NCBI GenBank assembly: GCA_040876735.1
Contig: JBBDPC010000127.1
Span: 1-64,000, forward strand
Length of the DNA stretch: 64,000 nucleotides
Origin: Natronomicrosphaera sp040876735
GTDB taxonomy: Bacteria; Planctomycetota; Phycisphaerae; Phycisphaerales; Phycisphaeraceae
Direction of reading: 5' to 3'
Shown here: one piece after another, positions 15,996-25,282 of the stretch
Layout of the letters: each line of letters starts with the position of its first letter
Position numbering within the stretch: position 1 is the stretch's first letter
Program-made: the position numbers and the translations under genes
Notes under the pieces: generated by a model
Databases searched by the model: none
The model's input: the letters and a program-made list of their open reading frames with translations, nothing else
Told to the model about the DNA's origin: nothing

Positions 15996-17279
15996 ATGAC
16001 CACTTTCGACACCACCCCGCGCCACGCACCGGATCACTCGGCCGACACGTCCGAGCTGATCGTCAAATGTGTGCAGCTCACCAAGATGTTCCGCGATTTC
16101 TGGATGCGCAACCGCGTCAAGGCGGTCAACGCCATCGACCTCGAAGTCCGACGCGGGGAAGTGTTCGGCCTGCTCGGGCCCAACGGCTCGGGCAAGTCCA
16201 CTACCATCAAGATGATCCTCGGCCTGCTGCACCCCACCGCCGGCCGAATCGCTGTCTTCGGCCACCACCCGCGCGACGTCGCCATCAAAAAACAGATCGG
16301 CTTCCTGCCCGAAGAAACCTACCTCTACCGCTTTCTCAACGCCCGCGAAACGCTCGACTACTACGGCCGACTCTTCCACCAGCACCGACGGCATCGCAAA
16401 CAACGCATCGAAACCCTGCTGGAAATGGTCGGCCTCGACAAGGTCGCCAACCGGCCCGTCGGCGAATACTCCAAGGGCATGCAGCGCCGCATCGGCCTCG
16501 CGCAAGCCCTGATCAATGACCCGCAACTGCTCATCCTCGACGAGCCGACCACCGGTCTCGATCCCATCGGCACGCGGCAGATCAAGGACCTCATCCTCGA
16601 ACTGAAGCACCGCGGCAAGACCATTCTGCTCTGCTCCCACCTGCTCGCCGACGTCGAGGACGTCTGCGATCGCGTGTCGATCATGTTCGGCGGCAAGGTT
16701 CGCCGGGAGGGCACGGTCGACCAGTTGCTCGTGCAGGAATCGCTGACCAACATTCAGACCTCGCAACTCAGCGCCGACGATATCGAAGCCGTCGAGCAAC
16801 TGCTCCAGCAGCGCGGCAAGCACGTCGAGCGCGTCGAACAGCCACGGCAGAAGCTTGAAACGCTGTTCCTCAACATCGTCCACGAAGCGCAGACCGAAGG
16901 GGCCGACACGAGCGGCGCCACCGGCGGCGGCCCGCTGGCGGGCTTCCTGCGCGGCGAAGAAGGCGCGGCGGCACACAGTGGCCAGGCCGACGAAGGCGAA
17001 GCCATGATCAACCGGCTCACCGAACCCGCCAAGTGGGATGACGACACGGTCGAGTCACCGCATGAGCCCGCCGGCGCGACGAAGACGCCGCCGCCGGAGG
17101 CAGGTCAGGCGGTCGAGCGCGACGCGGTGCTCGACGACCTGCTCGCCGGAAGTGAGCCCGCCCCTGCGCCGCCGAAGAAGCCGACGTCGCCGCCTGAGCC
17201 TGAGCCCAACGACGAGGATGTCGACACCAGCGTGCTCGATTCACTGCTGGGCGATGAGACGAAACAGGACAAACAGTGA
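15996..17279 (+). CDS. ABC transporter ATP-binding protein with long acidic tail
   Basis: The ATPase domain covers about residues 20-250. It shows Walker A GLLGPNGSGKSTTIK, Q-loop region IGFLPEETYLYRF, signature EYSKGMQRRIGLAQAL, Walker B LLILDEPTTGLDP and switch histidine LLCSHLLADVE. This is the GldA/CcmA/NatA-like class that pairs with ABC-2 permeases. The C-terminal 130 residues are an extra Glu/Asp/Pro-rich low-complexity tail, atypical for the class. I prefer the ATG at 15996; a GTG six bases upstream is possible. It is followed by its likely membrane partner 66 bp downstream. Confidence 0.93.
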   Translation: MTTFDTTPRHAPDHSADTSELIVKCVQLTKMFRDFWMRNRVKAVNAIDLEVRRGEVFGLLGPNGSGKSTTIKMILGLLHPTAGRIAVFGHHPRDVAIKKQIGFLPEETYLYRFLNARETLDYYGRLFHQHRRHRKQRIETLLEMVGLDKVANRPVGEYSKGMQRRIGLAQALINDPQLLILDEPTTGLDPIGTRQIKDLILELKHRGKTILLCSHLLADVEDVCDRVSIMFGGKVRREGTVDQLLVQESLTNIQTSQLSADDIEAVEQLLQQRGKHVERVEQPRQKLETLFLNIVHEAQTEGADTSGATGGGPLAGFLRGEEGAAAHSGQADEGEAMINRLTEPAKWDDDTVESPHEPAGATKTPPPEAGQAVERDAVLDDLLAGSEPAPAPPKKPTSPPEPEPNDEDVDTSVLDSLLGDETKQDKQ

Positions 17280-17345
17280 TGACCGCATAATTGGTGGTCT
17301 GGACTGACCACTTAGGTGGCCAGTCCGGCGGCAGGCAAGACACCC

Positions 17346-19154
17346 ATGACGCAACGCAACTGGAAAACCTGGCTGGGCATCTTCGCCGCGATCCTCGTCG
17401 CGGGACAAGGCGTCTCCTGGCTGCTCTGGGCGCAGGGATGGGTCGCCGCCAGCCACCTGACGGCATGGATCGCATGGCTGGCAGCGGCGGCGTGGATCGT
17501 GCGCGGGCTGTGGCTTTGGCGTGATCTGCCAAGGGTGCAGAAGGCGACGAACTTCATCCTCGGCACAGTGGCCATGCTGCTCGTGGTGCTGTTTGCTCAG
17601 GCGATGGGCTACACAAGTCTGCGCCTTGCCGTCACCGGCGTGTACTGGATGGCCGTCGGCTTTTTCCTCGGCCTGATGCTCATCCGCGCATTGCTCGCAT
17701 TCGGTCATCCGATCCTCGGCGTCGCCCGCACGCTTATCGACGAAGCGATCCGCATGAAGGTCGCCCTCGTGTTCATCGTCGCGCTCGTCCTGCTCGTGCC
17801 TGCCCTCCCGATGGCGCTGGACCCGGCCGAGCTGCTGAAATACCGCGTGCAATCGTTTCTCACCTGGTCGCTGATGGCGACCGGCGTGCTGCTGAGCCTG
17901 ATGACGATCTTCCTGGCGGTGGGCACGATCACCAACGAAGTGAGCATGCGGCAGATTTTTCTCACCATGACCAAGCCCGTCAGCCGGGGGCAGTACCTCG
18001 CGGGCAAGTGGCTGGGCATCGCGTTGCTGAACGTGCTGCTGGTCGCGGTGTGCGGCGGCGGAATCTACGTCTTCACGCAACTGCTTGTCCAGCAGCAGGC
18101 CCAGTCGCCCGCCGACCGCATGCAGGTGGAGCAGGAAGTGCTCGCCGCCCGCGTGGCGATCACCCCCGAGCCGCCACAGGGCACAGACATGAGCGCGCTC
18201 TACCAGCAACGCCTCCAGCGCGTCCGCCAGCAGGACCCGGCCCAGTTCGGCGAACCAGACACACCTGTCCCCACCCACATCCAACGGCAGGTGCAGCAGC
18301 AGGTGGTCGCCCAGTGGTACACCATCGGTCCACGCCAGAGTCAGACCTACGTCTTTCGCAACGTCCGCGCGCCCGTCGGTGAAAATCAGGCCATCCAGTT
18401 CCGCCTCAAGCCCCGCGCCGCCGGCACCGTGCCCGAAGGCTACGTTCACCTCGACATTCGCATCAACGATCGCCCGTACCAAGCGGGCCCTGTCCGCCTT
18501 TCCGACGACACCGTCCACATCCTGCGCATCCGGGCCGAGGCGATCGAAAACGGCGAACTGCGCATGACCATCCGCAACCCGGCCATGAACGGCTGGGAAC
18601 AACCGAGCATCAGCTTCAACACCGCCGACGGCTTACAGATGCTCTATCGTGCCGGGGGCTTCGAGTCGAACCTGCTGCGCTCGCTGGCCATGATCTGGCT
18701 GCGCCTGGGGTTCCTGGCCATGCTCGGGCTCACGGCAGGCACGTTCATGAGCTTCCCCACCGCCTCGCTGCTGAGCCTGATGGTTTACGTCGCCGCCGCC
18801 GCCAGCGGCTTCCTCCACGAGTCGTTGCAGTCCTACGCCACGTTCCCCGGCGGGGAGATGTCCGCGTGGGACCGCATTGTCGCGGTGCCCGCATTGCTCT
18901 TCGCCAGCCTCGCCGCGGGTGAAATTGGCGAAGCGTTGAAGCTGCTCATCCGCCTGTTCGGACAGACGTTCATGCTCCTCGTGCCGGCGTTCGGCGAATT
19001 CAACCCGACCCCCCTGCTCGCCGACGGCCTGACGGTAAGCTGGACGCTGCTTCGCAATGCGATATTGCAGGTCGGGCTGATCTGGACCGGCCTCACCGCC
19101 GTGGTCGGCTGGGCCATCTTCCGCAGCCGGGAGCTGGCCCGGGTGACGGTGTAA
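17346..19154 (+). CDS. Large ABC transporter permease with extracytoplasmic domain
   Basis: The 602-residue protein has several N-terminal membrane segments, a permease coupling region very like that of the permease at 9693 (TNEVSMRQIFLTMTKPVSRG, QYLAGKWLGIALLNVL), and a hydrophilic stretch of about 220 residues (roughly 275-440, Gln-rich then beta-rich). Four or more C-terminal spans follow. The domain between spans probably lies outside the cytoplasm. It likely forms a transporter with the ATPase just upstream. The substrate is unknown; similar arrangements occur in GldFG-like systems. The start at 17346 is chosen over a GTG at 17316. Confidence 0.85.
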   Translation: MTQRNWKTWLGIFAAILVAGQGVSWLLWAQGWVAASHLTAWIAWLAAAAWIVRGLWLWRDLPRVQKATNFILGTVAMLLVVLFAQAMGYTSLRLAVTGVYWMAVGFFLGLMLIRALLAFGHPILGVARTLIDEAIRMKVALVFIVALVLLVPALPMALDPAELLKYRVQSFLTWSLMATGVLLSLMTIFLAVGTITNEVSMRQIFLTMTKPVSRGQYLAGKWLGIALLNVLLVAVCGGGIYVFTQLLVQQQAQSPADRMQVEQEVLAARVAITPEPPQGTDMSALYQQRLQRVRQQDPAQFGEPDTPVPTHIQRQVQQQVVAQWYTIGPRQSQTYVFRNVRAPVGENQAIQFRLKPRAAGTVPEGYVHLDIRINDRPYQAGPVRLSDDTVHILRIRAEAIENGELRMTIRNPAMNGWEQPSISFNTADGLQMLYRAGGFESNLLRSLAMIWLRLGFLAMLGLTAGTFMSFPTASLLSLMVYVAAAASGFLHESLQSYATFPGGEMSAWDRIVAVPALLFASLAAGEIGEALKLLIRLFGQTFMLLVPAFGEFNPTPLLADGLTVSWTLLRNAILQVGLIWTGLTAVVGWAIFRSRELARVTV

Positions 19155-19233
19155 GTTTCTGGTTTCTCATTTCGAGTTTCTCGTTCGGCCTGCGAAGACG
19201 AAAACTCGAAACTCGAAATCAGAAACTAGAAAC
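19155..19233. repeat. Imperfect palindrome of GTTTC words
   Basis: The left half is built of GTTTCTG, GTTTCTC, ATTTCGA and GTTTCTC words and the right half of AAACTCG, AAACTCG, AAATCAG and AAACTAG words, with a 14-nt loop. It fills the whole spacer between the ABC permease stop and the next start. The two halves fold into one long hairpin with few mismatches. Confidence 0.75.
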
Positions 19234-19242
19234 GGATCGACA

Positions 19243-21384
19243 ATGAACCGCGACCGCCTCGTACAACTTCTGGCCATGACGCTCACCCTCGGCTGCCTCA
19301 TCGCGGCTGTGCTGCTGATGCCGGTCATCCACGGCCAGCGGCGCGACCTGCAACTGAGCTTCGACATCGAAGTCGGCGGCGGCGCCAGTGCCCGCTACGC
19401 CATCCCCGCCGCGGCGATGGGCAGCTTCCGGGGCCTGGCGGTGGACATTCTCTGGTATCGCGCGGAAACCCTGAAGAACGAGGGCAAATTCTGGGAGGCC
19501 GCCACGCTCGCCGAATGGATCACGACGCTCCAGCCGCGCTTCCCGCAGGTCTGGTCGTTCCATGCCTGGAACATGGCGTACAACATCTCCGTGCAGACGC
19601 ACACGCCCGAGGAACGGTGGAACTGGGTCAACAAGGGCGTCCGCCTGCTCCGCGAGGAGGGGATCCCGAACAATCCCACCGCCATCCGCCTCTACCGCGA
19701 ACTGGGCTGGATCTTCTTCCACAAGTTCGGCCAGTACGCCGACGACATGCACTGGTACTACAAGCTCGAGCTGGCGCGCGAGTGGCAGGAGGTGCTCGGC
19801 ACGCCGGTGCAAAGTGCGTCCGGCGAAGAGGCGGTCGCCGGCTTTGCACCCGTTGCCGACGCCGCCGATCGATACTTCCAGCTCGACCGGCCGTCGCATG
19901 AAATGCGCCAGCATCTGCGCGCCTTGGCCGAGCAGCATCCGGACCATGCCGAAGCATTGACCGACCTTTCGCGCCGCGGGCTGGTGCGCTTCACCGAGCA
20001 GGCGCCACGGCTTTCCGTCGCGGCGCGTGACCAGGGCCGGCGCCAACTGGCCGACCAGCTTGACGAGATGCTCATCCAGGCCCGCGAACGGCTGGCGCGT
20101 GCGGCGAACGATCCGCTGACGCTGCTGTATGCCGACGCCCCTGCCGCTCGGCCGGTCGTCGAACGGTTGCGCGAAATGGACATGGAGCCGGACGACACCA
20201 CGCTTCGCCGCGTCGGCCGACTGGAGATGTACCTGCTCTACGTCTCGCCCCGCGTGCTGCTGGAACAGGGCCGGGAGATGCTCGACCTCGACGAGCAGGA
20301 CCTCCACCTGCTCGCCCTGCTCATGGACGCGGAGTACCGCGAAGGCGTCCACGCCCTGCTGCCCTACCTCCGCGCCCGCATCCTGGTGAACGAGTACCAC
20401 ATGGACCCCACCTTCATGCTCCAGCTCATGGAGGATTTCGGGCCCATCGACTGGCGGCATCCCGCGTCTCACGGCGTCTACTGGTCCGCGCTCGGCGTCG
20501 ATATGATCCGCGACGTCCGTGACCGCGACAACATCGACCTGCTCAATACCAACCGCCAGGTCATCCACGGCCTCCAGGCGCTCATGCGCACCGGCCGGGT
20601 CAACTTCGATCCCCTCGCCGGCCAGATCGACACCCTGCCCGAACCGGAGTTCATCGCTGCTTACGAAAAGGCCATGGTCGAAGCCGAGGAACGCGCCGTC
20701 GCCATGGGCCTCGGCAGCGAAGGCACGATCCAGACCTTCGAAGGCGGCCACGAAAACTTCCTCGTCACCGCCATCATCTACAGCTATCTCTACGGCGACG
20801 CCGACCAGGCACGGCACTACTACGACCGCGTCCGCAGCGAGTACGGCAGCCGGCAGCGCGACGGCCGATACCAGCGCACCCTCGACGACTTCGTCATCCA
20901 GACCCTCGCCGACGACGGCATGCAGCAGCACCAGGCGCGCCAGTTCGTCGACGCCATGATCCGGCAGGGCCTCACCCAAGGCCTCGCCCACGGCCGCGGC
21001 GACGTGTTCAACCGCTTCATGACCGTCGCCCGCGGCGCGTTCGAACGCTACATCGCCGAACGCGGCCACGCCAACCCCAATGCCCCCGGGCCACGCCTCG
21101 GTTTCGGCACGTCCGGCTCATTCCGCGACGTCTTCAACCAGAGCTACATCAATTTCATGCAGTCCTCGCAGGCCCCGCTGATTCAACGCTCACGCATCTA
21201 CAACAACACACCTGCCCCTGTGCTGCGTGAGGTCTACCCCAGCTTCCGCGAGCAGGTCCGCCAGCAGGCCCAGCAGCAGGGCTTCGACCCCGACCGCGCC
21301 TTCCCGCCCCCGCCGGAAGCGGACGGCGAACCCGAACTCGCCCCCACGCCGCCGCAAGACTCCGACACGGTCGAACGCCAGTGA
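19243..21384 (+). CDS. Membrane-anchored protein of unknown family in the SPFH/ABC cluster
   Basis: I do not recognise a family for this 713-residue protein. It has an N-terminal membrane anchor (LLAMTLTLGCLIAAVLLMPV), then a conserved-looking aromatic segment (GSFRGLAVDILWYRAETLKN, EGKFWEAATLAEWITTLQPR, FPQVWSFHAWNMAYNISVQT) that resembles TPR-like helices. A long alpha-helical body and a Pro/Glu-rich tail follow. The bulk is probably extracytoplasmic. It is last in the co-directional cluster with three SPFH proteins and an ABC transporter, so it is likely a partner of that complex; this is inference from position. Confidence 0.75.
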   Translation: MNRDRLVQLLAMTLTLGCLIAAVLLMPVIHGQRRDLQLSFDIEVGGGASARYAIPAAAMGSFRGLAVDILWYRAETLKNEGKFWEAATLAEWITTLQPRFPQVWSFHAWNMAYNISVQTHTPEERWNWVNKGVRLLREEGIPNNPTAIRLYRELGWIFFHKFGQYADDMHWYYKLELAREWQEVLGTPVQSASGEEAVAGFAPVADAADRYFQLDRPSHEMRQHLRALAEQHPDHAEALTDLSRRGLVRFTEQAPRLSVAARDQGRRQLADQLDEMLIQARERLARAANDPLTLLYADAPAARPVVERLREMDMEPDDTTLRRVGRLEMYLLYVSPRVLLEQGREMLDLDEQDLHLLALLMDAEYREGVHALLPYLRARILVNEYHMDPTFMLQLMEDFGPIDWRHPASHGVYWSALGVDMIRDVRDRDNIDLLNTNRQVIHGLQALMRTGRVNFDPLAGQIDTLPEPEFIAAYEKAMVEAEERAVAMGLGSEGTIQTFEGGHENFLVTAIIYSYLYGDADQARHYYDRVRSEYGSRQRDGRYQRTLDDFVIQTLADDGMQQHQARQFVDAMIRQGLTQGLAHGRGDVFNRFMTVARGAFERYIAERGHANPNAPGPRLGFGTSGSFRDVFNQSYINFMQSSQAPLIQRSRIYNNTPAPVLREVYPSFREQVRQQAQQQGFDPDRAFPPPPEADGEPELAPTPPQDSDTVERQ

Positions 21385-21530
21385 CAGCCCGCGAACTCGC
21401 CCCGCTCCGGGCTTCGCACGGCTCGCCCGCCCCCCCCGCATTTGCCACAACGCCGCGTGGGCCGCATAATCCCTTTACAGTTCAGGCCGAACATCGCTTC
21501 GGTTTCCCGGCAACGCAAGGTGGAGTTCGC

Positions 21531-23303
21531 ATGGCTCAAAAGCGACGTCAACTCGGCGACATTCTCAAACGCTGGAACCTCGTCGACGACCAGCAGCTCA
21601 GCGAGGCGGTCAAAATCTCCGACGGCTCGAGCAAACGCATCGGCGAAGCGCTCGTCAATCTCGGTTACGCCAACGAAAACGACGTGGCCAAGGCGCTCGC
21701 CGCCCAGTTCGAGATGAAGTTCATCGATCTCGACCAGCCCAACGTCATCGACAAGCAACACCTCAGCCTCGTCCCGCAAGACATCATCAAACGCTACCTC
21801 GTCCTCCCGCTGGGCCAGGAAGACAACAAACTCAAACTCCTCGTCCACGACCCGATGGACCTGGCCCTGATTGACGACCTGCGTTTCCGGCTGGGCTCGG
21901 AGCTGGAGCTGGCGCTGGGCGCCCGCGGCAAGATCAAGGAGTACATCGACAATGCCTTTTCCGAAACCCAGGCCAGCATCGACCAGCTCACGCAGGACCT
22001 CAGCGTCGACTATTCCGTCGACCGCGGCGCGTCGCTGGACATCCAGTTCGGCGGGGAAGGCAGCGAGGAGGAAGATGCCGAGGAAGCCGACGCCCAACAG
22101 TCGGCCATCATCCGCCTCGTCAACCAGATCATCCAGGAAGCGGTGCTCACCCGCGCCAGCGACATCCACATCGAGCCGTTTGACGATCGCGTCCGCCTGC
22201 GCTACCGCATCGACGGCGTCTGCCATGAACGCGACCGCATCCCCAAACGCACCCAGGCGTCGGTCATCGCCCGCCTGAAAATCCTCGCCGGCATGAAGGT
22301 CGAGGAAAAACGCGTGCCGCAGGACGGCCGGATCAAGCTCAAAGTCAGCGGCGACATCATCGACTTCCGCGTTTCCTCCTGCCCGGCCTACCACGGCGAA
22401 TCCATGGTCCTGCGTATCCTCCGGCCTGACGCGGCCCGTATCGGCCTGGAAAACCTGGGCATGCGAGCCGACACGCTCGAAACCTTCAACAACATCATCA
22501 AACGCCCCAACGGCATCTTCCTCGTCACCGGCCCCACCGGCTCGGGTAAAACAACGACGCTTTACTCGGCCCTGGGCGAACTGAACCGGCCCGACCGAAA
22601 GATCATCACCGCCGAGGACCCGATCGAGTACAACTTCAAGGGCATCAACCAGTGCCAGGTCAACGACCAGATCGGCCTCTCGTTCGCCAAAATCCTCCGG
22701 GCCATGCTTCGGCAGGCGCCCAACGTCATTCTCGTCGGCGAAATCCGTGACCGCGAGGTCGGCGAAGTCGCCATCCAGGCCGCCCTCACCGGTCACCTCG
22801 TTTTCTCCACGCTGCACACCAACGACGCCCCCTCGGCCATGACGCGATTGGTGGACATGGGGCTCAAGCCCTTCCTCGTCGCCAGTTCCATCCAGGCCGT
22901 GCTCGCCCAGCGCCTCGTCCGTGTCCTTTGCGACCACTGCAAGGAGCCCGACACCGAGCCCAACCGCCGCATGATGCAATTGTGCGGCTTCAAGCCCGAG
23001 GACATCGCCGATCACACCATCTACAAGGCCGTCGGCTGCAAACGCTGCTCCAACACCGGCTACCGCGGCCGGCGGGGCATCTATGAGCTGATGGTGATGA
23101 ACAACGAACTGCGTGAACTGGCGTTCAACCGGGCCCCGCTGACCAAGATCCGGCAGGCCGCCGAAGCGGCGGGCATGCGTAACCTGCTCGGCGACGGCCG
23201 GCTGAAAATCCTCGACGGCAAAACCACGCTCGAGGAAATTTCCCGTATTACCCAGATTGAAGGTCTCGTCGAAGGCGAAACGGACGAAGATCTCGCCGCC
23301 TGA
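21531..23303 (+). CDS. Type II secretion / type IV pilus assembly ATPase (first copy)
   Basis: This 590-residue PilB/GspE-family ATPase powers pseudopilus or pilus assembly at the inner membrane. It has the N-terminal MshEN/T2SSE_N domain (about 1-140), an acidic linker, then the ATPase domain with Walker A GPTGSGKTTTLYS, Asp box ITAEDPIEY, Walker B NVILVGEIRDRE, and the His box GHLVFSTLHTNDAPSA. The C-terminal tetracysteine zinc site is intact (CDHC, later CKRC). I chose the ATG at 21531 because the family starts there; the longer frame overlaps the previous gene. pilT follows 38 bp later. Confidence 0.95.
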   Translation: MAQKRRQLGDILKRWNLVDDQQLSEAVKISDGSSKRIGEALVNLGYANENDVAKALAAQFEMKFIDLDQPNVIDKQHLSLVPQDIIKRYLVLPLGQEDNKLKLLVHDPMDLALIDDLRFRLGSELELALGARGKIKEYIDNAFSETQASIDQLTQDLSVDYSVDRGASLDIQFGGEGSEEEDAEEADAQQSAIIRLVNQIIQEAVLTRASDIHIEPFDDRVRLRYRIDGVCHERDRIPKRTQASVIARLKILAGMKVEEKRVPQDGRIKLKVSGDIIDFRVSSCPAYHGESMVLRILRPDAARIGLENLGMRADTLETFNNIIKRPNGIFLVTGPTGSGKTTTLYSALGELNRPDRKIITAEDPIEYNFKGINQCQVNDQIGLSFAKILRAMLRQAPNVILVGEIRDREVGEVAIQAALTGHLVFSTLHTNDAPSAMTRLVDMGLKPFLVASSIQAVLAQRLVRVLCDHCKEPDTEPNRRMMQLCGFKPEDIADHTIYKAVGCKRCSNTGYRGRRGIYELMVMNNELRELAFNRAPLTKIRQAAEAAGMRNLLGDGRLKILDGKTTLEEISRITQIEGLVEGETDEDLAA

Positions 23304-23341
23304 CTGCTTGCAACCCCCAAGCCCCGAATCCCGAGAAATTT

Positions 23342-24481
23342 ATGTCGACGATTCACATTGACCGTCTGCTCGACACCGTCATCCGTCAAAATGCGTCCGA
23401 CCTGCATCTGACCGTCGGCAAGCCGCCGACCGTCCGCATGCGCGGCCGACTGGTCGAACTCAAGACCAAAAACCTTGAGCCTTCCGACACCGTTGAGTTG
23501 ATGAAGGCCATCACCCCCGAACGCTCGCAGAACGAGTTGCAGGAAGAAGGCGGCTCGGACTACGGCTTCGCGTACGGCGACCAGTCCGACCCGGAAAACA
23601 GCGCCCGCTTCCGCGTGTCCATCTTCAAGCAGAAGGGGCACGTCTCCCTCGTCCTCCGCCAGATCCCCAACAAGCTGATGGCCATTGACGACATCGGCCT
23701 GCCCGCGATCGTCAAGGACCTGATTCGCCGGCCGCAGGGGTTGTTCCTCGTCACCGGGCCCACCGGCTCAGGCAAGACGACGACGCTCGCGTCCATGATC
23801 AACAATGTCAATGAGAACCTTGACCGGCACATTATCACGGTCGAAGACCCGATCGAGTACTACCAGCCGCATAAAAAGAGCATCGTCAACCAGCGCGAAG
23901 TGGGCAACGACGTGCCCAGCTTCGCCGAGGCCCTGCGGCGGGCTCTGCGAATGGACCCGGACATCATCCTCGTGGGCGAGATGCGTGACCTCGAGACCAT
24001 CGAAGCCGCCATCCGCGCCGCCGAGACGGGGCACCTCGTGTTCGGCACGCTGCACACCACCGGCGCCTCGGGCACGATCAACCGCATCATCGACGCGTTC
24101 CCGGTGGCCCAGCAGAACCAGATCCGCGTGCAGCTTTCCACCTCGCTCAAGGCGGTGCTCAGCCAGCAGCTTCTTCGCCGGATCGACAAGAAGGGCATGG
24201 TGGCGAGCTACGAGTTCCTGCTGGTCACGCCGGCCATCGCCAACCTGATCCGCGAGAACAAAACGTTCCGCATCGACTCGGCGATCCAGACGGGCAAGAA
24301 GTTCGGCATGCAGTTGCTCGACGACCACCTCTGGTCGCTGTTCGAGAAGGGCATGATCTCGGCCGAGGACATGATCGACAAGGGCAAGAACCCGACGCAG
24401 CTTATCGAAAAGGTCCATCGCGCAGGCCATGCGATCGGCCGGGTGGAACTGGATTCCGATGACGTGGAAGGCGGCAACTGA
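23342..24481 (+). CDS. pilT: Twitching motility / pilus retraction ATPase PilT
   Basis: This 379-residue hexameric ATPase disassembles pili in type IV systems. It has the PilT N-terminal domain (ASDLHLTVGKPPTVRMRGRL), Walker A GPTGSGKTTTLASM, Asp box ITVEDPIEY, Walker B DIILVGEMRDLETIE, His box ETGHLVFGTLHTTGA, and the PilT-specific segment TPAIANLIRENKTFRIDSAI, which corresponds to the AIRNLIRE motif. Presence of PilT suggests retractable type IV pili and not only type II secretion. Confidence 0.96.
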   Translation: MSTIHIDRLLDTVIRQNASDLHLTVGKPPTVRMRGRLVELKTKNLEPSDTVELMKAITPERSQNELQEEGGSDYGFAYGDQSDPENSARFRVSIFKQKGHVSLVLRQIPNKLMAIDDIGLPAIVKDLIRRPQGLFLVTGPTGSGKTTTLASMINNVNENLDRHIITVEDPIEYYQPHKKSIVNQREVGNDVPSFAEALRRALRMDPDIILVGEMRDLETIEAAIRAAETGHLVFGTLHTTGASGTINRIIDAFPVAQQNQIRVQLSTSLKAVLSQQLLRRIDKKGMVASYEFLLVTPAIANLIRENKTFRIDSAIQTGKKFGMQLLDDHLWSLFEKGMISAEDMIDKGKNPTQLIEKVHRAGHAIGRVELDSDDVEGGN

Positions 24482-25282
24482 CCGCTTCACCGGCCTCACC
24501 CTTGCCACCGCTATCCCGTTGCCCCCGCCTGACGCAAGGGCTTACAGACCCGGATCGGCCGACGAAACAGCCGCGCCAACCCGCCTCCACCGCCGGAAAG
24601 CGCTACGATTTCCACCTGTCGAATACATACAGAAGCTTCAGGGCGGGTTGCCGGGATGCCGATGACTGGTAATATGGATCGTGATCTTTGATCCGCCCGA
24701 GTGTCCGCTCACTCTGATTCATCCATCCTGTTTTTCATTCCCTCGCGGACACGACTGCTTCGCCACAAAGCTCTTGATCCTGACCTTGGAGAGACGCGTC
24801 ACACATTGGACAGATGGAAATCGATCCTGGTCGTCCGGTGTGGACACGCGGGTTTCCGCACAAGCAACCCCCGAAGTGAGTCGACGGGCATGGCGCGAAA
24901 CAGGCTGGAAGCGGGCGTGCCGAGCGATATGGCATTTAGCGGAATGAGTTTGCCAGGAAATAGGTTGGCGGTCGCGGTGACATGTGCCCTCAGCAGTGCG
25001 AGGCAGGGCAGTTCGGGACCGGACGGCCGCTCGCTGACGATGATGGGAATGAGTGCATCGTTCATTCAGTCGAAGACGTGGACGCATCCAAGCCATCGCC
25101 CCGATGTCGCGGTGTGGCATGGGTCCGGGATACCGGTCGGGCTGGGTGTTCGAGGGTCACAGGTTCTGGTCGGCGATGCCGGGTCGATCCTGCCGGGGCA
25201 GCAAGTCGGGGGCGGAACGTTTCCGGTATGGCGGGGGGTTCTGGGGCGTTGGACGGACGCGATGACACGGGAGTGAACCACC
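24482..25282. other. 800-bp spacer with no convincing gene
   Basis: Between pilT and the second ATPase gene lies 801 bp with lower third-position G/C bias than the neighbours. One frame (GTG at 24701 to 25276, 191 codons) ends just before the next start, but it has mixed codon use, no ribosome site and no recognised motif. I do not call it. No terminator with a T-run or known riboswitch was recognised by eye. It may hold a promoter region for the second half of the cluster or a decayed gene. Confidence 0.4.

Noticed and set aside
24701..25276. A 191-codon frame between pilT and the second assembly ATPase
   Set aside because: Codon use is unlike the neighbours, there is no ribosome site and no family resemblance. 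It is kept only as a remark on the spacer.
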